From positions 186,001-250,000 of the forward strand of contig CAWGTL010000008.1 in the NCBI GenBank assembly GCA_963825505.1: a stretch of 64,000 bases of DNA, given 5' to 3'. The position numbers and the translations under genes are program-made. Position 1 is the stretch's first letter, and the number at the start of each line of letters is the position of its first letter. Shown here piece after piece: positions 1-8,665 of the stretch. The stretch comes from JBBQSN01 sp963825505 (GTDB lineage Bacteria; Actinomycetota; Actinomycetes; Actinomycetales; CAWJMD01). The notes under the pieces were generated by a model. That model was not told the DNA's origin, ran no database searches, and was given only the letters and a program-made list of their open reading frames with translations.

Positions 1-327
1 CCCGTCGCAGGGAGCATCGCGATCGCCCCCGGTGCGCGTCTGATCGTCACCGAGGGCAACTACCTGCTCCTGGAGGACGGCGCCTGGGCGAAGGTGCGGG
101 GTCACCTGTCCGAGGTCTGGTACATCGAGCTCGACGATCAGGAGCGCCTCCGCCGACTGATCGCCCGCCATCAGCAGTTCGGCAAGTCCGAGCTCGCAGC
201 GAGTGAGTGGGCCCACGGGATCGATCAGCGCAATGCGGACGTCGTCGTCGGCACCTGCACGCGCGCTGACCTGCGGGTGTCCAGCGACGTCCTCGCCCAC
301 ACCAGTCGCCCGGACGGCGTCCCCTGA
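1..327 (+). CDS. Uridine-kinase-like sugar/nucleoside kinase, C-terminal part (5' end outside window)
   Basis: The frame is open from the first base, so only the last 108 codons are present. The stretch VTEGNYLLL matches the Walker-B-side strand (EGNYLL) of the uridine kinase/pantothenate kinase-like P-loop family. It is followed by the helix RLRRLIARH and a C-terminal DQRNADVVV segment usual in this family. The N-terminal P-loop is not in the window. Members of this family are often encoded beside FrcBCA-type sugar importers and phosphorylate the imported substrate; the importer genes start 154 bp downstream on the same strand, which supports a role as the cytoplasmic sugar kinase of that system. 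The substrate cannot be read from the sequence. Confidence 0.75.
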   Translation, partial: PVAGSIAIAPGARLIVTEGNYLLLEDGAWAKVRGHLSEVWYIELDDQERLRRLIARHQQFGKSELAASEWAHGIDQRNADVVVGTCTRADLRVSSDVLAHTSRPDGVP

Positions 328-481
328 CGTCGCGACCGGCTGACACGAACCCGTACACGTCGCACGACCGCGGCGCACCGCTGCCGTGCGCCCTCCCTCC
401 GCCAGCCCCCGAAAACCGCCCTCGACAGCATGGTCGTTTTGCTCAATGCTGCGAAGGCAACACCACCCGAGAGGAACTCCC

Positions 482-1534
482 ATGTCCCAACACTCCAGGT
501 CACACCGTTCCCGCGCTCTTGCCGCGGCCGGCCTCGCGATCGTGCTCAGCCTCGCGGCCTGCGGGGGCGACGACGGCGCCACGACGGGGGGCGGCGGCGA
601 CGGGGAGGTGATCGGTCTGATCACCAAGACCGACACGAACCCGTTCTTCGTCAAGATGAAGGAAGGCGCGCAGGCCGCTGCTGACGCCGAAGGCCTTGAG
701 CTGCAGTCCTTCGCGGGCAAGCAGGACGGTGACAACGAGGCTCAGGTGCAGGCCATCGAGAGCCTCATCTCCGCCGGCGCCAAGGGCTTCCTGATCACGC
801 CGTCGGACTCGGCAGCGATCGTCCCCTCGATCGACAAGGCTCGCCAGGCCGGGATGCTGGTCATCGCCCTGGACACCGAGACGGACCCTGCAGACGCGGT
901 CGACGCCACCTTCGCCACCGACAACTACCAGGCGGGCCTGCTCATCGGCCAGTGGGCCAAGGCCAAGTTCGAGGCCGAGGGGACCGAGGCGAGGATCGCG
1001 CTCCTGGACCTCAACGCCAATCAGGTGTCGGTGGACGTGCAGCGCGACCAGGGGTTCCTCGAGGGCTTCGGCGTCGACGTCGGTGACAAGAACCGGATCG
1101 GTGACGAGGACGACCCGCGGATCGTCGGCCACGACGTCACCGACGGAGGCGAGGAGGGCGGTCGGACGGCCATGGAGAACCTGCTCTCGCAGGACGACAG
1201 CATCAACCTCGTCTACACGATCAACGAGCCCGCCGCGGCCGGTGCCTATGAGGCGCTGAAGGCGGCCGGCAAGGAGGACGAGGTCACCATCGTGTCGGTC
1301 GACGGCGGCTGCCCGGGCGTGACCGACGTCGAGGCCGGCGCGATCGGCGCCACGTCCATGCAGTTCCCGCTGAAGATGGCGTCGCTCGGCGTGGAGGCGC
1401 TGGCGGCGTTCGCGGCCGACGGCACCAAGCCGGACGCGAGCGTCGACACGGGCGTCGAGCTGATCACCGACGACCCGCAGGACGGCGTCGAGTCGCAGGA
1501 CTCGGCCTACGGACTCGAGAACTGCTGGGGCTGA
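482..1534 (+). CDS. Sugar ABC transporter substrate-binding lipoprotein
   Basis: Periplasmic-binding-protein-fold lipoprotein (350 aa) that captures a sugar outside the membrane for the importer encoded next. I chose the ATG at 482 because it follows a GAGAGGAA ribosome site and gives a proper lipoprotein signal: positive SHRSR, hydrophobic core, then lipobox LAAC with Cys27. An upstream ATG at 386 would add 32 residues unlike a signal peptide. The mature part shows KTDTNPFFVKMKEGA and SAAIVPSIDKARQAGM, typical of the ribose/fructose (Peripla_BP_4) class. It is the first gene of the binding protein-permease-ATPase set. A strong hairpin after the stop may keep this protein in excess over the membrane parts. 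Confidence 0.9.
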   Translation: MSQHSRSHRSRALAAAGLAIVLSLAACGGDDGATTGGGGDGEVIGLITKTDTNPFFVKMKEGAQAAADAEGLELQSFAGKQDGDNEAQVQAIESLISAGAKGFLITPSDSAAIVPSIDKARQAGMLVIALDTETDPADAVDATFATDNYQAGLLIGQWAKAKFEAEGTEARIALLDLNANQVSVDVQRDQGFLEGFGVDVGDKNRIGDEDDPRIVGHDVTDGGEEGGRTAMENLLSQDDSINLVYTINEPAAAGAYEALKAAGKEDEVTIVSVDGGCPGVTDVEAGAIGATSMQFPLKMASLGVEALAAFAADGTKPDASVDTGVELITDDPQDGVESQDSAYGLENCWG

Positions 1535-1569
1535 GCACACCCACCCGCCAGCCGGTCCGGCCCACGGGC

Positions 1570-1608
1570 GGCGGCTCGGGGCAGCGTTCGCCCCGACCCT
1601 GAGCCGCC
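1570..1608 (+). terminator. Intercistronic hairpin between binding protein and permease
   Basis: Inner stem TCGGGGC/GCCCCGA (1576-1582 with 1590-1596, 7-nt loop) sits inside an outer GGCGGC/GCCGCC stem (1570-1575 with 1603-1608). It lies 35 bp after the binding-protein stop and before the permease start. Hairpins here commonly protect the upstream message or partly terminate transcription, giving more binding protein than permease. No T-run follows. Confidence 0.5.
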
Positions 1609-1659
1609 CCCCGTGAGGCATCAGCAGCAGGCACTCTCGACGCACTGAGGAGCAGACGC

Positions 1660-2730
1660 ATGACCGATGAGAAGCCCCCCACCGCGTCCGGTGGTTCCGC
1701 CACCGTGACGCAACCGCCGCCACCCGGCGCCGGCTTCGACGAGCACAGGTCCGAGTCGCTGGTGCTGAGGCTCCAGCACGTCCTGCACAGCCAGCCGACC
1801 CTCGGCCCGCTCGCCGTCCTCGTCCTCGCGATCGTCGCGTTCGCCGTCCTGAACGACAGGTTCGTCTCCGCGTCCAACCTGAGCCTGGTGCTCCAGCAGG
1901 TCACCGTCATCGCGGTGCTGGCCCTCGGACAGACGATCATCATCCTGACGGCCGGCATCGACCTGTCGGTCGGCGCCATCGCCGTCTTCTCCTCGATCCT
2001 GATGGCCAACCTGGCCACCGACGCGGGTATGCCCGGTCTGCTGGCCCTGGTGGTCGGGCTCGTCCTCGGCACTGCGATGGGGCTGGTCAACGGCCTGCTG
2101 GTCACCCGGTTGAAGCTGCCACCGTTCATCGTCACGCTCGGCACCCTGAGCATCTTCCTGTCCCTGAACGCCGTCGTCTCCAAGAGCGAGACCGTGCGCG
2201 GCTCGGACATGCCGTCGATCATGACGTGGACCGGAAGGGCGGACATCTCGTTCGGGGGGTTCAGCCTGACGTACGGCTCGATCATCATGCTGCTGCTCTT
2301 CGGGGTCTTCTACTACTCGCTGGGGCGGACCGCCTGGGGGAAGCACGTGTACGCCACCGGCGACGACCTCGAGTCCGCACGCCTGGCGGGGATCCGTACT
2401 GATCGGGTGCTGCTGTCGGTCTACACGGTGGCTGGTGCCATCTACGCCATCGGCGCGTGGATCCTGATGGGACGCCTGGCCTCGGCGAGCCCGAACGTCG
2501 GTGTCGAGTACAACCTCGACTCGATCACGGCCGTCGTGCTCGGCGGCACGAGCCTGTTCGGCGGGCGCGGGGCCGTGATCGGGACACTCGTCGGCGCGCT
2601 GATCGTCGGGGTGTTCCGCAACGGCCTGCAGCTCGCGGGCGTCGACGTGGTCTGGCAGGGCTTCGCGATCGGCCTCCTCGTCCTGGTGGCCGTCTCCATC
2701 GACCAGTGGATCCGGAAGGTGAAGGTATGA
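1660..2730 (+). CDS. Sugar ABC transporter permease (BPD_transp_2 family)
   Basis: Integral membrane permease of 356 aa, the usual length for FrcC/RbsC-type proteins. After a soluble N-terminus of about 45 residues there are multiple hydrophobic segments, beginning with LAVLVLAIVAFAVL. The family signature ALGQTIIILTAGIDLSVG is clear near residue 90, as is the C-terminal AVVLGGTSLFGGRGAVIGTL loop that contacts the ATPase. The stop overlaps the start of the ATPase gene (ATGA), so the two are translationally coupled. It would form the channel for the sugar delivered by the upstream lipoprotein. Confidence 0.93.
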   Translation: MTDEKPPTASGGSATVTQPPPPGAGFDEHRSESLVLRLQHVLHSQPTLGPLAVLVLAIVAFAVLNDRFVSASNLSLVLQQVTVIAVLALGQTIIILTAGIDLSVGAIAVFSSILMANLATDAGMPGLLALVVGLVLGTAMGLVNGLLVTRLKLPPFIVTLGTLSIFLSLNAVVSKSETVRGSDMPSIMTWTGRADISFGGFSLTYGSIIMLLLFGVFYYSLGRTAWGKHVYATGDDLESARLAGIRTDRVLLSVYTVAGAIYAIGAWILMGRLASASPNVGVEYNLDSITAVVLGGTSLFGGRGAVIGTLVGALIVGVFRNGLQLAGVDVVWQGFAIGLLVLVAVSIDQWIRKVKV

Positions 2731-3548
2731 CTGCTACCGAGATGTCGAAGTCGTCCGGGGGCGGCAGCGCAGCCCGCACCCCCGTCCTGGCCGCGAAGGG
2801 CCTGGTCAAGCGCTACGGCCGGGTGACGGCGATCGAGAACAGCGACCTGGAGCTCTATCCCGGTGAGATCCTGGCCGTCATCGGCGACAACGGAGCCGGC
2901 AAGTCGAGCCTGATCAAGGCGTTGTCCGGCGCACTGGTCCCGGACGCGGGCCAGATCTACCTCGACGGCGAGCCGGTGCAGTTCAAGAACCCGATGGACG
3001 CGCGGGCCGCCGGCATCGAGACCGTCTACCAGACGCTGGCGGTGGCGCCCGGGCTCGACATCGCCGACAACCTGTTCCTCGGACGCGAGGAGAGGAAGCC
3101 GGGACTGTTGGGGTCGATCTTCCGGATGCTGGACCGCAAGCACATGCGCTCGGAGGCCGAGCGGCACATGAGCGAGCTGGGGATCGCCACCCTGCAGAAC
3201 ATCGGCCAGGCCGTGGAGAGCCTGTCGGGCGGGCAGCGTCAGGGCGTCGCGGTCGCCAGGGCCGCCGCCTTCGGCAGCAAGGTCGTCATCCTGGACGAGC
3301 CCACCGCCGCCCTGGGCGTCAAGGAGGGCAACCGCGTCCTGCAGCTCATCCGCGACGTCCGCGACCGCGGGCTCCCGGTCATCCTGATCAGCCACAATAT
3401 GCCGCACGTCTTCGAGATCGCCGACCGGATCCACATCCAGCGCCTCGGCCGGCGAGCCACGGTCATCACCCCGGCCAGCCACTCGATGTCCGAGGCCGTC
3501 GCCATCATGACCGGCGCTGCGGAGCCACCGCCGATCGTGGAGGGCTGA
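2727..3548 (+). CDS. Sugar ABC transporter ATP-binding protein
   Basis: Single-domain ABC ATPase (273 aa) that powers the importer from the cytoplasmic face. Walker A is GDNGAGKSS, the signature is LSGGQRQGVAVARA, Walker B is VVILDEPTAAL, and the switch histidine is in LISHNMPHV. One ATPase domain, rather than the fused pair of RbsA/XylG, matches the FrcA type. The ATG at 2727 overlaps the permease stop by four bases; longer in-frame extensions lie inside the permease gene and are not credible. It ends 22 bp before the convergent LysR gene. Confidence 0.93.
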   Translation: MTATEMSKSSGGGSAARTPVLAAKGLVKRYGRVTAIENSDLELYPGEILAVIGDNGAGKSSLIKALSGALVPDAGQIYLDGEPVQFKNPMDARAAGIETVYQTLAVAPGLDIADNLFLGREERKPGLLGSIFRMLDRKHMRSEAERHMSELGIATLQNIGQAVESLSGGQRQGVAVARAAAFGSKVVILDEPTAALGVKEGNRVLQLIRDVRDRGLPVILISHNMPHVFEIADRIHIQRLGRRATVITPASHSMSEAVAIMTGAAEPPPIVEG

Positions 3549-3570
3549 GCCGCCGTCGTCCTGGGGGAGG

Positions 3571-4482
3571 TCAACGCCTCGACAGCCGACGCCTCTGCTC
3601 CAGCACCGCCGTGCGGAAGAGCTCGGCCGACGGCAGGAGCCGTCGGTCCTGTGACCACGTCAACCCCACGTCGCGGTGGGCGCCCGTGTCGGTGATGCGC
3701 AGGGCGCGATGGACGACGCCGGCCGCGCTCCGGTCGGCGTCGGTCGCGGGGACGATCGCGACGCCGAGGCCGGCGGCGACGAATCCCCGGACGACAGAGA
3801 GGTCGGTCGCCTCGAACGCCACGCGCGGGGTGAACCCGGCTTCGGCGCAGAGCCGGTCCGACAGGGTTCGCAGCTCCCAGGAGGGGGTGAGGACCACGAA
3901 GGCCTCGTCGGCCACGTCCGCGAGGGCGACGGTCCGGCGCTCGGAGGTGGCGGTCCAGTGGTCTGCCGGTACGGCGAGCTCGAGCGGCTGAGCGAACAGG
4001 CGCTCGAAGTGAACAGCGGGGTTACGCGGACGTCGAGCGGTGAACTCCAGGTCGACGCTGCCTCCCGCGACCAGTGACGATCCGAGCGTGTCGTCGGACT
4101 GCTGGAGACGGAAGTGCACCTGCGGGTACCGGAGTCGAAAACGTCCGATCAGATCGGGAATCAACCACGTTCCCAGCGATGGTGGGAAGGCGATCGTGAC
4201 GGTCCCGGTCTCCGGGGCGACCAGCTGGCTGACGGCAGCCAGGCCGTCGTCCAGGCCGTGCATGCACACGTCGACGTGACGCTTGAAAGCGCTGCCCGCG
4301 TGGGTCGGACGGAGCACGCGCCCGCTCCGACCCAGCAGCGGCGTGCCCACTTCGTCCTCGAGCCGGGCAAGGGCACGGGAAACGCCGGGCTGGCTGACCC
4401 CGTACAGGTCTGCGACCTCGGTGAGCGTCACACCGTCGGCCACCAGCTGGAACCACCTCAGCACGTCGGTCTCCATCTCCAT
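3571..4482 (-). CDS. LysR-family transcriptional regulator
   Basis: DNA-binding regulator of 303 aa, normal LysR length. The N-terminal helix-turn-helix is visible as VTLTEVADLYGVSQPGVSRALARLE (split here: VTLTEVADLYG, then VSQPGVSRALARLE), followed by TPLLGRSGRVLRPT. A periplasmic-binding-like effector domain starts near residue 90 (TGTVTIAFPPSLGTWLIPDL). It is convergent with the sugar importer and is not divergent from any transporter, so its target is not obvious. A second ATG two codons downstream (METDV) is an equal start candidate. The 66 bp upstream contain TGACGTC-type repeats (around 4505-4520) that could be an autoregulatory site. Confidence 0.9.
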   Translation of the reverse strand: MEMETDVLRWFQLVADGVTLTEVADLYGVSQPGVSRALARLEDEVGTPLLGRSGRVLRPTHAGSAFKRHVDVCMHGLDDGLAAVSQLVAPETGTVTIAFPPSLGTWLIPDLIGRFRLRYPQVHFRLQQSDDTLGSSLVAGGSVDLEFTARRPRNPAVHFERLFAQPLELAVPADHWTATSERRTVALADVADEAFVVLTPSWELRTLSDRLCAEAGFTPRVAFEATDLSVVRGFVAAGLGVAIVPATDADRSAAGVVHRALRITDTGAHRDVGLTWSQDRRLLPSAELFRTAVLEQRRRLSRR

Positions 4483-4548
4483 GACGCTACGTCATGGGTG
4501 CTGGTGACGTCGCTGACGTCAAGGCATGCTGGGTCGCCCCTGAGCGTG

Positions 4549-4791
4549 TCAGGCGGCGGTGCGCTGCCGGGCCACGATGCGGTGGATGTCCGCGACCTCG
4601 GCGTACTCGTGGCGGGCGAGCATGGCGTCCAGCTCCATCCGCTCGGCGGGCGAGGAGTAGCCGGCCAGCTCCGCCTCCATCTGCTTGCGAGCGGTACGAA
4701 TTGCGCGCCGTGCGGCGAGGCGGTGCGTCGCGGCGGCCCACGGACGGACGGGGGACAGGTTCTTGGTGGTCACGCAATCCAGTGTCCACAC
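4549..4791 (-). CDS. Small charged helical protein of unknown function
   Basis: An 80-residue frame with coding-like composition, rich in Arg/Ala/Glu and predicted largely helical (AARRAIRTARKQMEAELAGY, then SSPAERMELDAMLARHEY). No Cys pair, signal peptide or membrane segment is visible. It starts at GTG (4791); a second GTG at residue 7 would give a shorter form. It sits alone downstream of the LysR promoter side. I do not recognise a function, and reality as a gene rests on codon use and the well-formed helical sequence. Confidence 0.5.
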   Translation of the reverse strand: MWTLDCVTTKNLSPVRPWAAATHRLAARRAIRTARKQMEAELAGYSSPAERMELDAMLARHEYAEVADIHRIVARQRTAA

Positions 4792-5212
4792 CTGCTCCGT
4801 ATGCGTCCAATGCCTACGGCCGCGTTACAGCATGCCCGGAACGCATGATTGCGGGCCCCGGCGTTCGGCGTCGCGCCTACTGGCTGGCCACGTGAGCTTG
4901 CGGACCGTGCGGACACCGGTGATCGACCTCATCGACGCCGGATCGCGCCCCGGGGCGCTACCGCCCCGGACGCCCGGCGCACCACCGGCATCGACATCGA
5001 CGGGCTCGCGGCGCGGTGCCTAATCAGCGGATGAAGGGTCCGTCAATCGCGGTGTCAGGCGGTGCCGCGACGTGTCGGCGACGAACAGGAGGTGGGTCTG
5101 CCTGGGGACGTCGCGGCCCTCAACGTGGGCAATACCGTGAGAGGTCCTGTGAGAGGTCGCGGCCGCGAATTGCTCAACGGGACGTCAACGTGGCGCCTGA
5201 CCTGCGGAAACG
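4792..5212. other. Intergenic stretch without a convincing gene
   Basis: About 420 bp between the small helical protein and the tRNA. Short open frames exist on both strands, but none has a ribosome site plus protein-like sequence. I looked for a duplicated tRNA 3' end that would mark an integration site and saw none. The part next to the tRNA (5040-5212) is downstream of it in transcription sense and shows no strong hairpin. Confidence 0.5.
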
Positions 5213-5287
5213 TGGGGCAGGTGGGGCTCGAACCCACGACCTGACGGATTATGAGTCCGCTGCTCTGACCGGCTGAGCTACTGCCCC
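5213..5287 (-). tRNA. tRNA with CAU anticodon (elongator Met, or Ile2)
   Basis: Read on the minus strand it folds as a cloverleaf: acceptor GGGGCAG/CTGCCCC, D arm GCTC/GAGC, anticodon stem GCGGA/TCCGT with loop CTCATAA, and T loop TTCGAGC. The discriminator is A and no CCA is encoded. The loop fits elongator tRNA-Met, but tRNA-Ile2 (CAU modified to lysidine) has the same loop, so identity is left open. The D-loop and lack of an unpaired 5' base argue against initiator tRNA. A TAGGCT box just upstream could be its -10. Confidence 0.92.
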
Positions 5288-5299
5288 GACGACTGCGAG

Positions 5300-5784
5300 C
5301 CTAGCTTCCGGGTGCACGTGGTCACCCGGGGCGTCCGGGAGGGTGGTGCTGGGAACCGTCAGCTCGAAGCGGCAGCCGCCAGCCGTGTCTCGACCTCCAG
5401 GGCGCCGGCGTGCGCCTCGGCGACACCTCGGGCGATGGCGAGGCCGGGCCCCGCTCGGCTCCCACCCGGGGTGCGTCGGGGGTCGGCCCGCCAGCCGGTG
5501 TCGATGACCCGGTCCAGGTGGTCGGGGTCGATCCCACCGCAGCCGTCGCTCACCGACAGGCGGACGCGGCCGTCCGCCTCCCGCGCTCCTCGCACCACGA
5601 CCAGTCCGCCGAGGCGCTGTGCCGCAACGCGTTACCCACGAGGTTCGACAAGGCCCGGGCGAGCTCGTCGGCACCGCCTGGACCAGGAGCTCGTCGTCTG
5701 CGTCGACCGCGAGCCGGACGTCGAGGGCGCGCGCTCGGTCGGCGTGCTTTGGTCGTCCTCGACGACGAGCACGCGCGCACCCAC
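5300..5784 (-). pseudogene. Decayed two-component system (response-regulator start joined to histidine-kinase ATPase domain)
   Basis: On the minus strand a GTG at 5784 opens with GARVLVVEDDQ, the first strand and acidic pair of a response regulator, but this is lost after about 15 codons. The sequence then reads as pieces of a histidine-kinase HATPase domain in different frames: RALDVRLAVDADDELLVQAVP (5731-5670, quoted as RALDVRLAVDADD then ELLVQAVP), DELARALSNLVGNALRHSA (5669-5612, the N box), RVRLSVSDGCGGIDP and GPGLAIARGVAEAHAG (within 5598-5380, G1 and G2 boxes), then CRFELTVPS. At least three frame changes and a large deletion of the receiver, DNA-binding and kinase N-terminus make it non-functional. 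Confidence 0.75.
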
Positions 5785-5880
5785 CCCGGCAATTGAGGCG
5801 CTCGCCCCGCGGGCGGGACGTCATCACCTCGTCATCGGCGCAGACCGTGGTCGTGGGCCGGGCGGGGGGAGGATGACGTC

Positions 5881-6489
5881 ATGGTCGACCTCGCCCCGCC
5901 CTTACCCCCACGGCTGGTCCGGCGCGTGCTCGCGCTGTCGCTGGCCGGGTCCCTGGCTCTCGCGGCGTGCTCCGCCGGGACCAGCCCGTCCGGCACCGCG
6001 GCCGGCACGTCGTCGGCTTCCGAGAGCTCCGCGCCGGCGAGTACGACGCCCGCCCCCGAGGACGGCCTGCAGCCGAGCGCGGTCCCGACAGCGCTCGACT
6101 TCGTCGCGGAGGACCTGGACGGCCAGGAGTTCCGCGCGGCCGACCTGGCCGGCGCACCGGCCGTGCTGTGGTTCTGGGCGCCGTGGTGCACGGTCTGCGC
6201 CAGGTCCGCCGCGGAGGTGCGCGAGGTCGCTGCCGCGAACCCCGACGTCCGGTTCGTCGGGGTGGCGGGTCTGGCGTCGGACCGCGACGCGATGCAGGAC
6301 TTCGTCCGTCGCGGCGACGTCGGGGGGCTGACGCACCTCGCCGACCTGGACGGCTCGCTGTACGCGCGCTTCGGCATCTCGCAGCAGCACTCGTTCGTCC
6401 TGGTCGCTGCGGACGGGTCGACGACGACCGAGGTGGCCTACGGCGGCCAGGTCGATCTCGCCGACCTCGTCGCGCAGACCTTCGGATGA
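5881..6489 (+). CDS. Thioredoxin-fold lipoprotein (TlpA/DsbE-like)
   Basis: Membrane-anchored extracytoplasmic thiol oxidoreductase of 202 aa. A signal peptide (RLVRRVLALSLAGSLALAAC) ends in a lipobox with Cys30, then a Ser/Ala/Thr/Pro-rich linker leads into a thioredoxin fold. The active site is FWAPWCTVCARSA (Cys103, Cys106). Start ATG 5881 follows GGGGGAGG. The next gene, 13 bp on, encodes a CcdA-like membrane electron carrier, and the pair probably forms a thiol-reducing relay for cytochrome c maturation or disulfide repair. It begins right after the decayed two-component system, which is on the other strand. Confidence 0.9.
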   Translation: MVDLAPPLPPRLVRRVLALSLAGSLALAACSAGTSPSGTAAGTSSASESSAPASTTPAPEDGLQPSAVPTALDFVAEDLDGQEFRAADLAGAPAVLWFWAPWCTVCARSAAEVREVAAANPDVRFVGVAGLASDRDAMQDFVRRGDVGGLTHLADLDGSLYARFGISQQHSFVLVAADGSTTTEVAYGGQVDLADLVAQTFG

Positions 6490-6502
6490 CGCGAGGTCGT
6501 CG

Positions 6503-7375
6503 GTGATCGATCCCGGGCTCTACGCCGTGGCTCTCGGCGCGGGTTCCCTGGCCGCCCTGAACCCGTGCGGGTTCGCTCTGCTGCCGACCTACCTGCTGCT
6601 GCTCGTCGACCCGGGGGAGAGCACGACGTCGGCAGCGTTGGGGCGCGCACTGAGAGCCTGTGCGGCGATGACCGTCGGCTTCGTCGCCGTCTTCGCCGTC
6701 TTCGCAGCACTCGTCGTCCCGCTCTCGCTGGCCGTCGAGCAGCACCTCCCGTGGGTGACCGTCGTCATCGGCGTGGCGCTGGTCGCGCTCGGCGTGCGGG
6801 CGGCGGCGGGACGCTCGCTCGGCCTCCGCGTCCCGGTCGTGGGCAGGGCGCCGACGGGTCCGGGCGCCTCCGCACCGGCGGTGGCGCTGTACGGGGTCGC
6901 CTACGCCACCGCGTCGCTGTCGTGCACGGTGGCGCCGTTCCTCGCGCTGGCCTCCACCGCCACGCGTACGCAGAGCCTGCTGGGCGGTGCCGGCGTCGTC
7001 CTGGCGTTCGCCGTGGGCATGGGGCTGCTCGTCGGCCTGCTCGGTGTCGGCGTCGCCCTCGCACGACAGGGCGTGGTCAGCGGGCTTCGTCGCGCGATGC
7101 CCTACGTCGGGCGCCTGAGCGGCGGGCTGCTGGTGGTCGCGGGTCTGTACGTGGCCTACTACGGCTGGTACGAGGTGCGGGTTCTCGGCGGCGGGTCCAC
7201 CCAGGACCCGGTGGTCGACGCCGCGCTCGCCGTCCAGGGTGCCTTGGCTCGGGCCGTGGACGCAGCCGGGGTACCGCTGCTGGTCATCGCGGCCGTGGTG
7301 GTGGTCGCCGCCGCCTCGGCCGCCGTGGTCGGTCGTCGACGGCGCCGATCGGAGCGGACCGCCGTCCTGCGGTGA
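6503..7375 (+). CDS. CcdA/DsbD-like membrane electron-transfer protein
   Basis: Polytopic membrane protein (290 aa, GTG start) with six or more hydrophobic segments. It carries the family's two membrane cysteines: LNPCGFALLP in the first segment and SLSCTVAPFLAL in the fourth, which shuttle electrons from cytoplasmic thioredoxin to an outside partner. The partner is very likely the CxxC lipoprotein encoded just upstream. The last 35 residues form another hydrophobic stretch with a basic tail (GRRRRRSER). It ends 6 bp from the convergent transporter gene. Confidence 0.88.
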   Translation: MIDPGLYAVALGAGSLAALNPCGFALLPTYLLLLVDPGESTTSAALGRALRACAAMTVGFVAVFAVFAALVVPLSLAVEQHLPWVTVVIGVALVALGVRAAAGRSLGLRVPVVGRAPTGPGASAPAVALYGVAYATASLSCTVAPFLALASTATRTQSLLGGAGVVLAFAVGMGLLVGLLGVGVALARQGVVSGLRRAMPYVGRLSGGLLVVAGLYVAYYGWYEVRVLGGGSTQDPVVDAALAVQGALARAVDAAGVPLLVIAAVVVVAAASAAVVGRRRRRSERTAVLR

Positions 7376-7381
7376 CGCAGG

Positions 7382-8665
7382 TCAGGAGCTCGCGGCACCG
7401 ACGTCCTGGACGGCCGGCCCGTCGCCCGGCGCCTGCTCGTCGTCCAGCTCCGGCTCGTCCGGCGCCGGTCCCGCAGGTGTCTCCCGCCAGGTCGAGATGA
7501 CCGCCCAGGCCAGCGCCGCGAAGGGGACCGCGAGGATCGCGCCGATGATGCCGGCGACGATGGTGCCGGCCGACAGCGCGAGCAGCACGGCGAGCGGGTG
7601 CAGCCGCAGGCTGCGGCCCAGCACCACGGGGGCGAGCAGGTCGCCCTCGAGCTGGTTCACCAGGATCACCACGCCGAGCACGATCAGCGCCTGCACGGGG
7701 CCGTTGCTCACCAGCGCGATCAGGGCCGCCAGGGCGCCGGCGACGGTGGCACCGACGATCGGCACGAAGGCGCCGACGAAGACGACCACGGCGAGCGGCA
7801 GGGCGAGCGGGACGCCGAGGATCGCCAGGGCGGCACCGATCAGCACGGCGTCGACGAGGGCGATGATCGCCGTGCCGCGCACGTACCCGCCGAGCACGTC
7901 GACGGCGCGGTCGGCCACCACGTCGTAGCGGCGGCCGTGCCGACCCGGCAGGAACTGCCGGGCGAACTCCCAGATCCGCTCGCCGTCCTTGAGCAGGAAG
8001 AACAGCAGCACCAGGCCGAGGAAGATGCCGGCCAGCACCTCGACGACGAGCGTGGCGCCGGTGATGGCGCCGGCCTGGGCCTGCGGACCGGAGACCACTT
8101 CGCCGAGAGAGCCGGTGAGGTCGTCGAGCTGCTGCTGCTCGATGCCGAGCGGGCCGTCGGTGAGGAACCGCTGCAGCTCGTCCAGGCCGCTGGAGGCACC
8201 CTCGACCAGGTCGTCCCACTGGTCGCGGACGGCCGAGCCGACCAGGTACCCCAACCCTCCGAGCACGGCGAGCGCACCGATCAGGGTGATCCAGACCGCG
8301 AGCATGCGCGGCAGCCTCCTCGACAGCAGCCTCACGAGCGGGCTGGCGGCTGCGGCGATGAGGATGGCGATCAGGAGCGGGACGACCACCAGCCGGATCT
8401 GCACGCCGGCGTAGACCGTGACGGCCGTGATCGCCAGCACGAGCAGCACCTGGGCGCTGCGCGTGGCAGCGCGGCCCAGACCGTCCTTCCACAGGTCGTG
8501 CCGCTCCTGCTCGGTCGAGGACCTCGTGACGGGGCTCGACGTCGGCGTCTCCGCTGACCCGGACGAGACGCGTTCTGCCACAAGGCCCCCGGATGACAAC
8601 GGCTTCTCAGGAGCGCCCTTCGACGACCGCGAGGCGGACGAGAACGGGAGACGGGGCGGGGTCAC
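7382..8665 (-). CDS. AI-2E (PerM) family transporter
   Basis: Membrane protein of 427 aa with the family pattern: two N-terminal hydrophobic segments (VLLVLAITAVTVYAGVQI; LAVWITLIGALAVLGGLGYL), a soluble helical region, then a cluster ending NQLEGDLLAPVVLGRSLRLHP and a final hairpin. The NQLEGDLLAPVV motif is characteristic. The annotated start gives about 60 charged residues before the first membrane segment; an internal GTG around residue 31 (VAERVSSG) is also possible. The family includes Na+/H+ and small-molecule exporters; the substrate is unknown. The gene stands alone, convergent with the CcdA-like gene. Confidence 0.88.
   Translation of the reverse strand: MTPPRLPFSSASRSSKGAPEKPLSSGGLVAERVSSGSAETPTSSPVTRSSTEQERHDLWKDGLGRAATRSAQVLLVLAITAVTVYAGVQIRLVVVPLLIAILIAAAASPLVRLLSRRLPRMLAVWITLIGALAVLGGLGYLVGSAVRDQWDDLVEGASSGLDELQRFLTDGPLGIEQQQLDDLTGSLGEVVSGPQAQAGAITGATLVVEVLAGIFLGLVLLFFLLKDGERIWEFARQFLPGRHGRRYDVVADRAVDVLGGYVRGTAIIALVDAVLIGAALAILGVPLALPLAVVVFVGAFVPIVGATVAGALAALIALVSNGPVQALIVLGVVILVNQLEGDLLAPVVLGRSLRLHPLAVLLALSAGTIVAGIIGAILAVPFAALAWAVISTWRETPAGPAPDEPELDDEQAPGDGPAVQDVGAASS

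Noticed and set aside
5062..5244. 60-codon plus-strand frame beside the tRNA
   Set aside because: Runs into the tRNA gene, has no homologous-looking motif and a poor ribosome site.
5213..5287. tRNA(CAU) as an integration site of a genomic island
   Set aside because: No copy of the tRNA 3' end, no integrase and no change in composition next to it.
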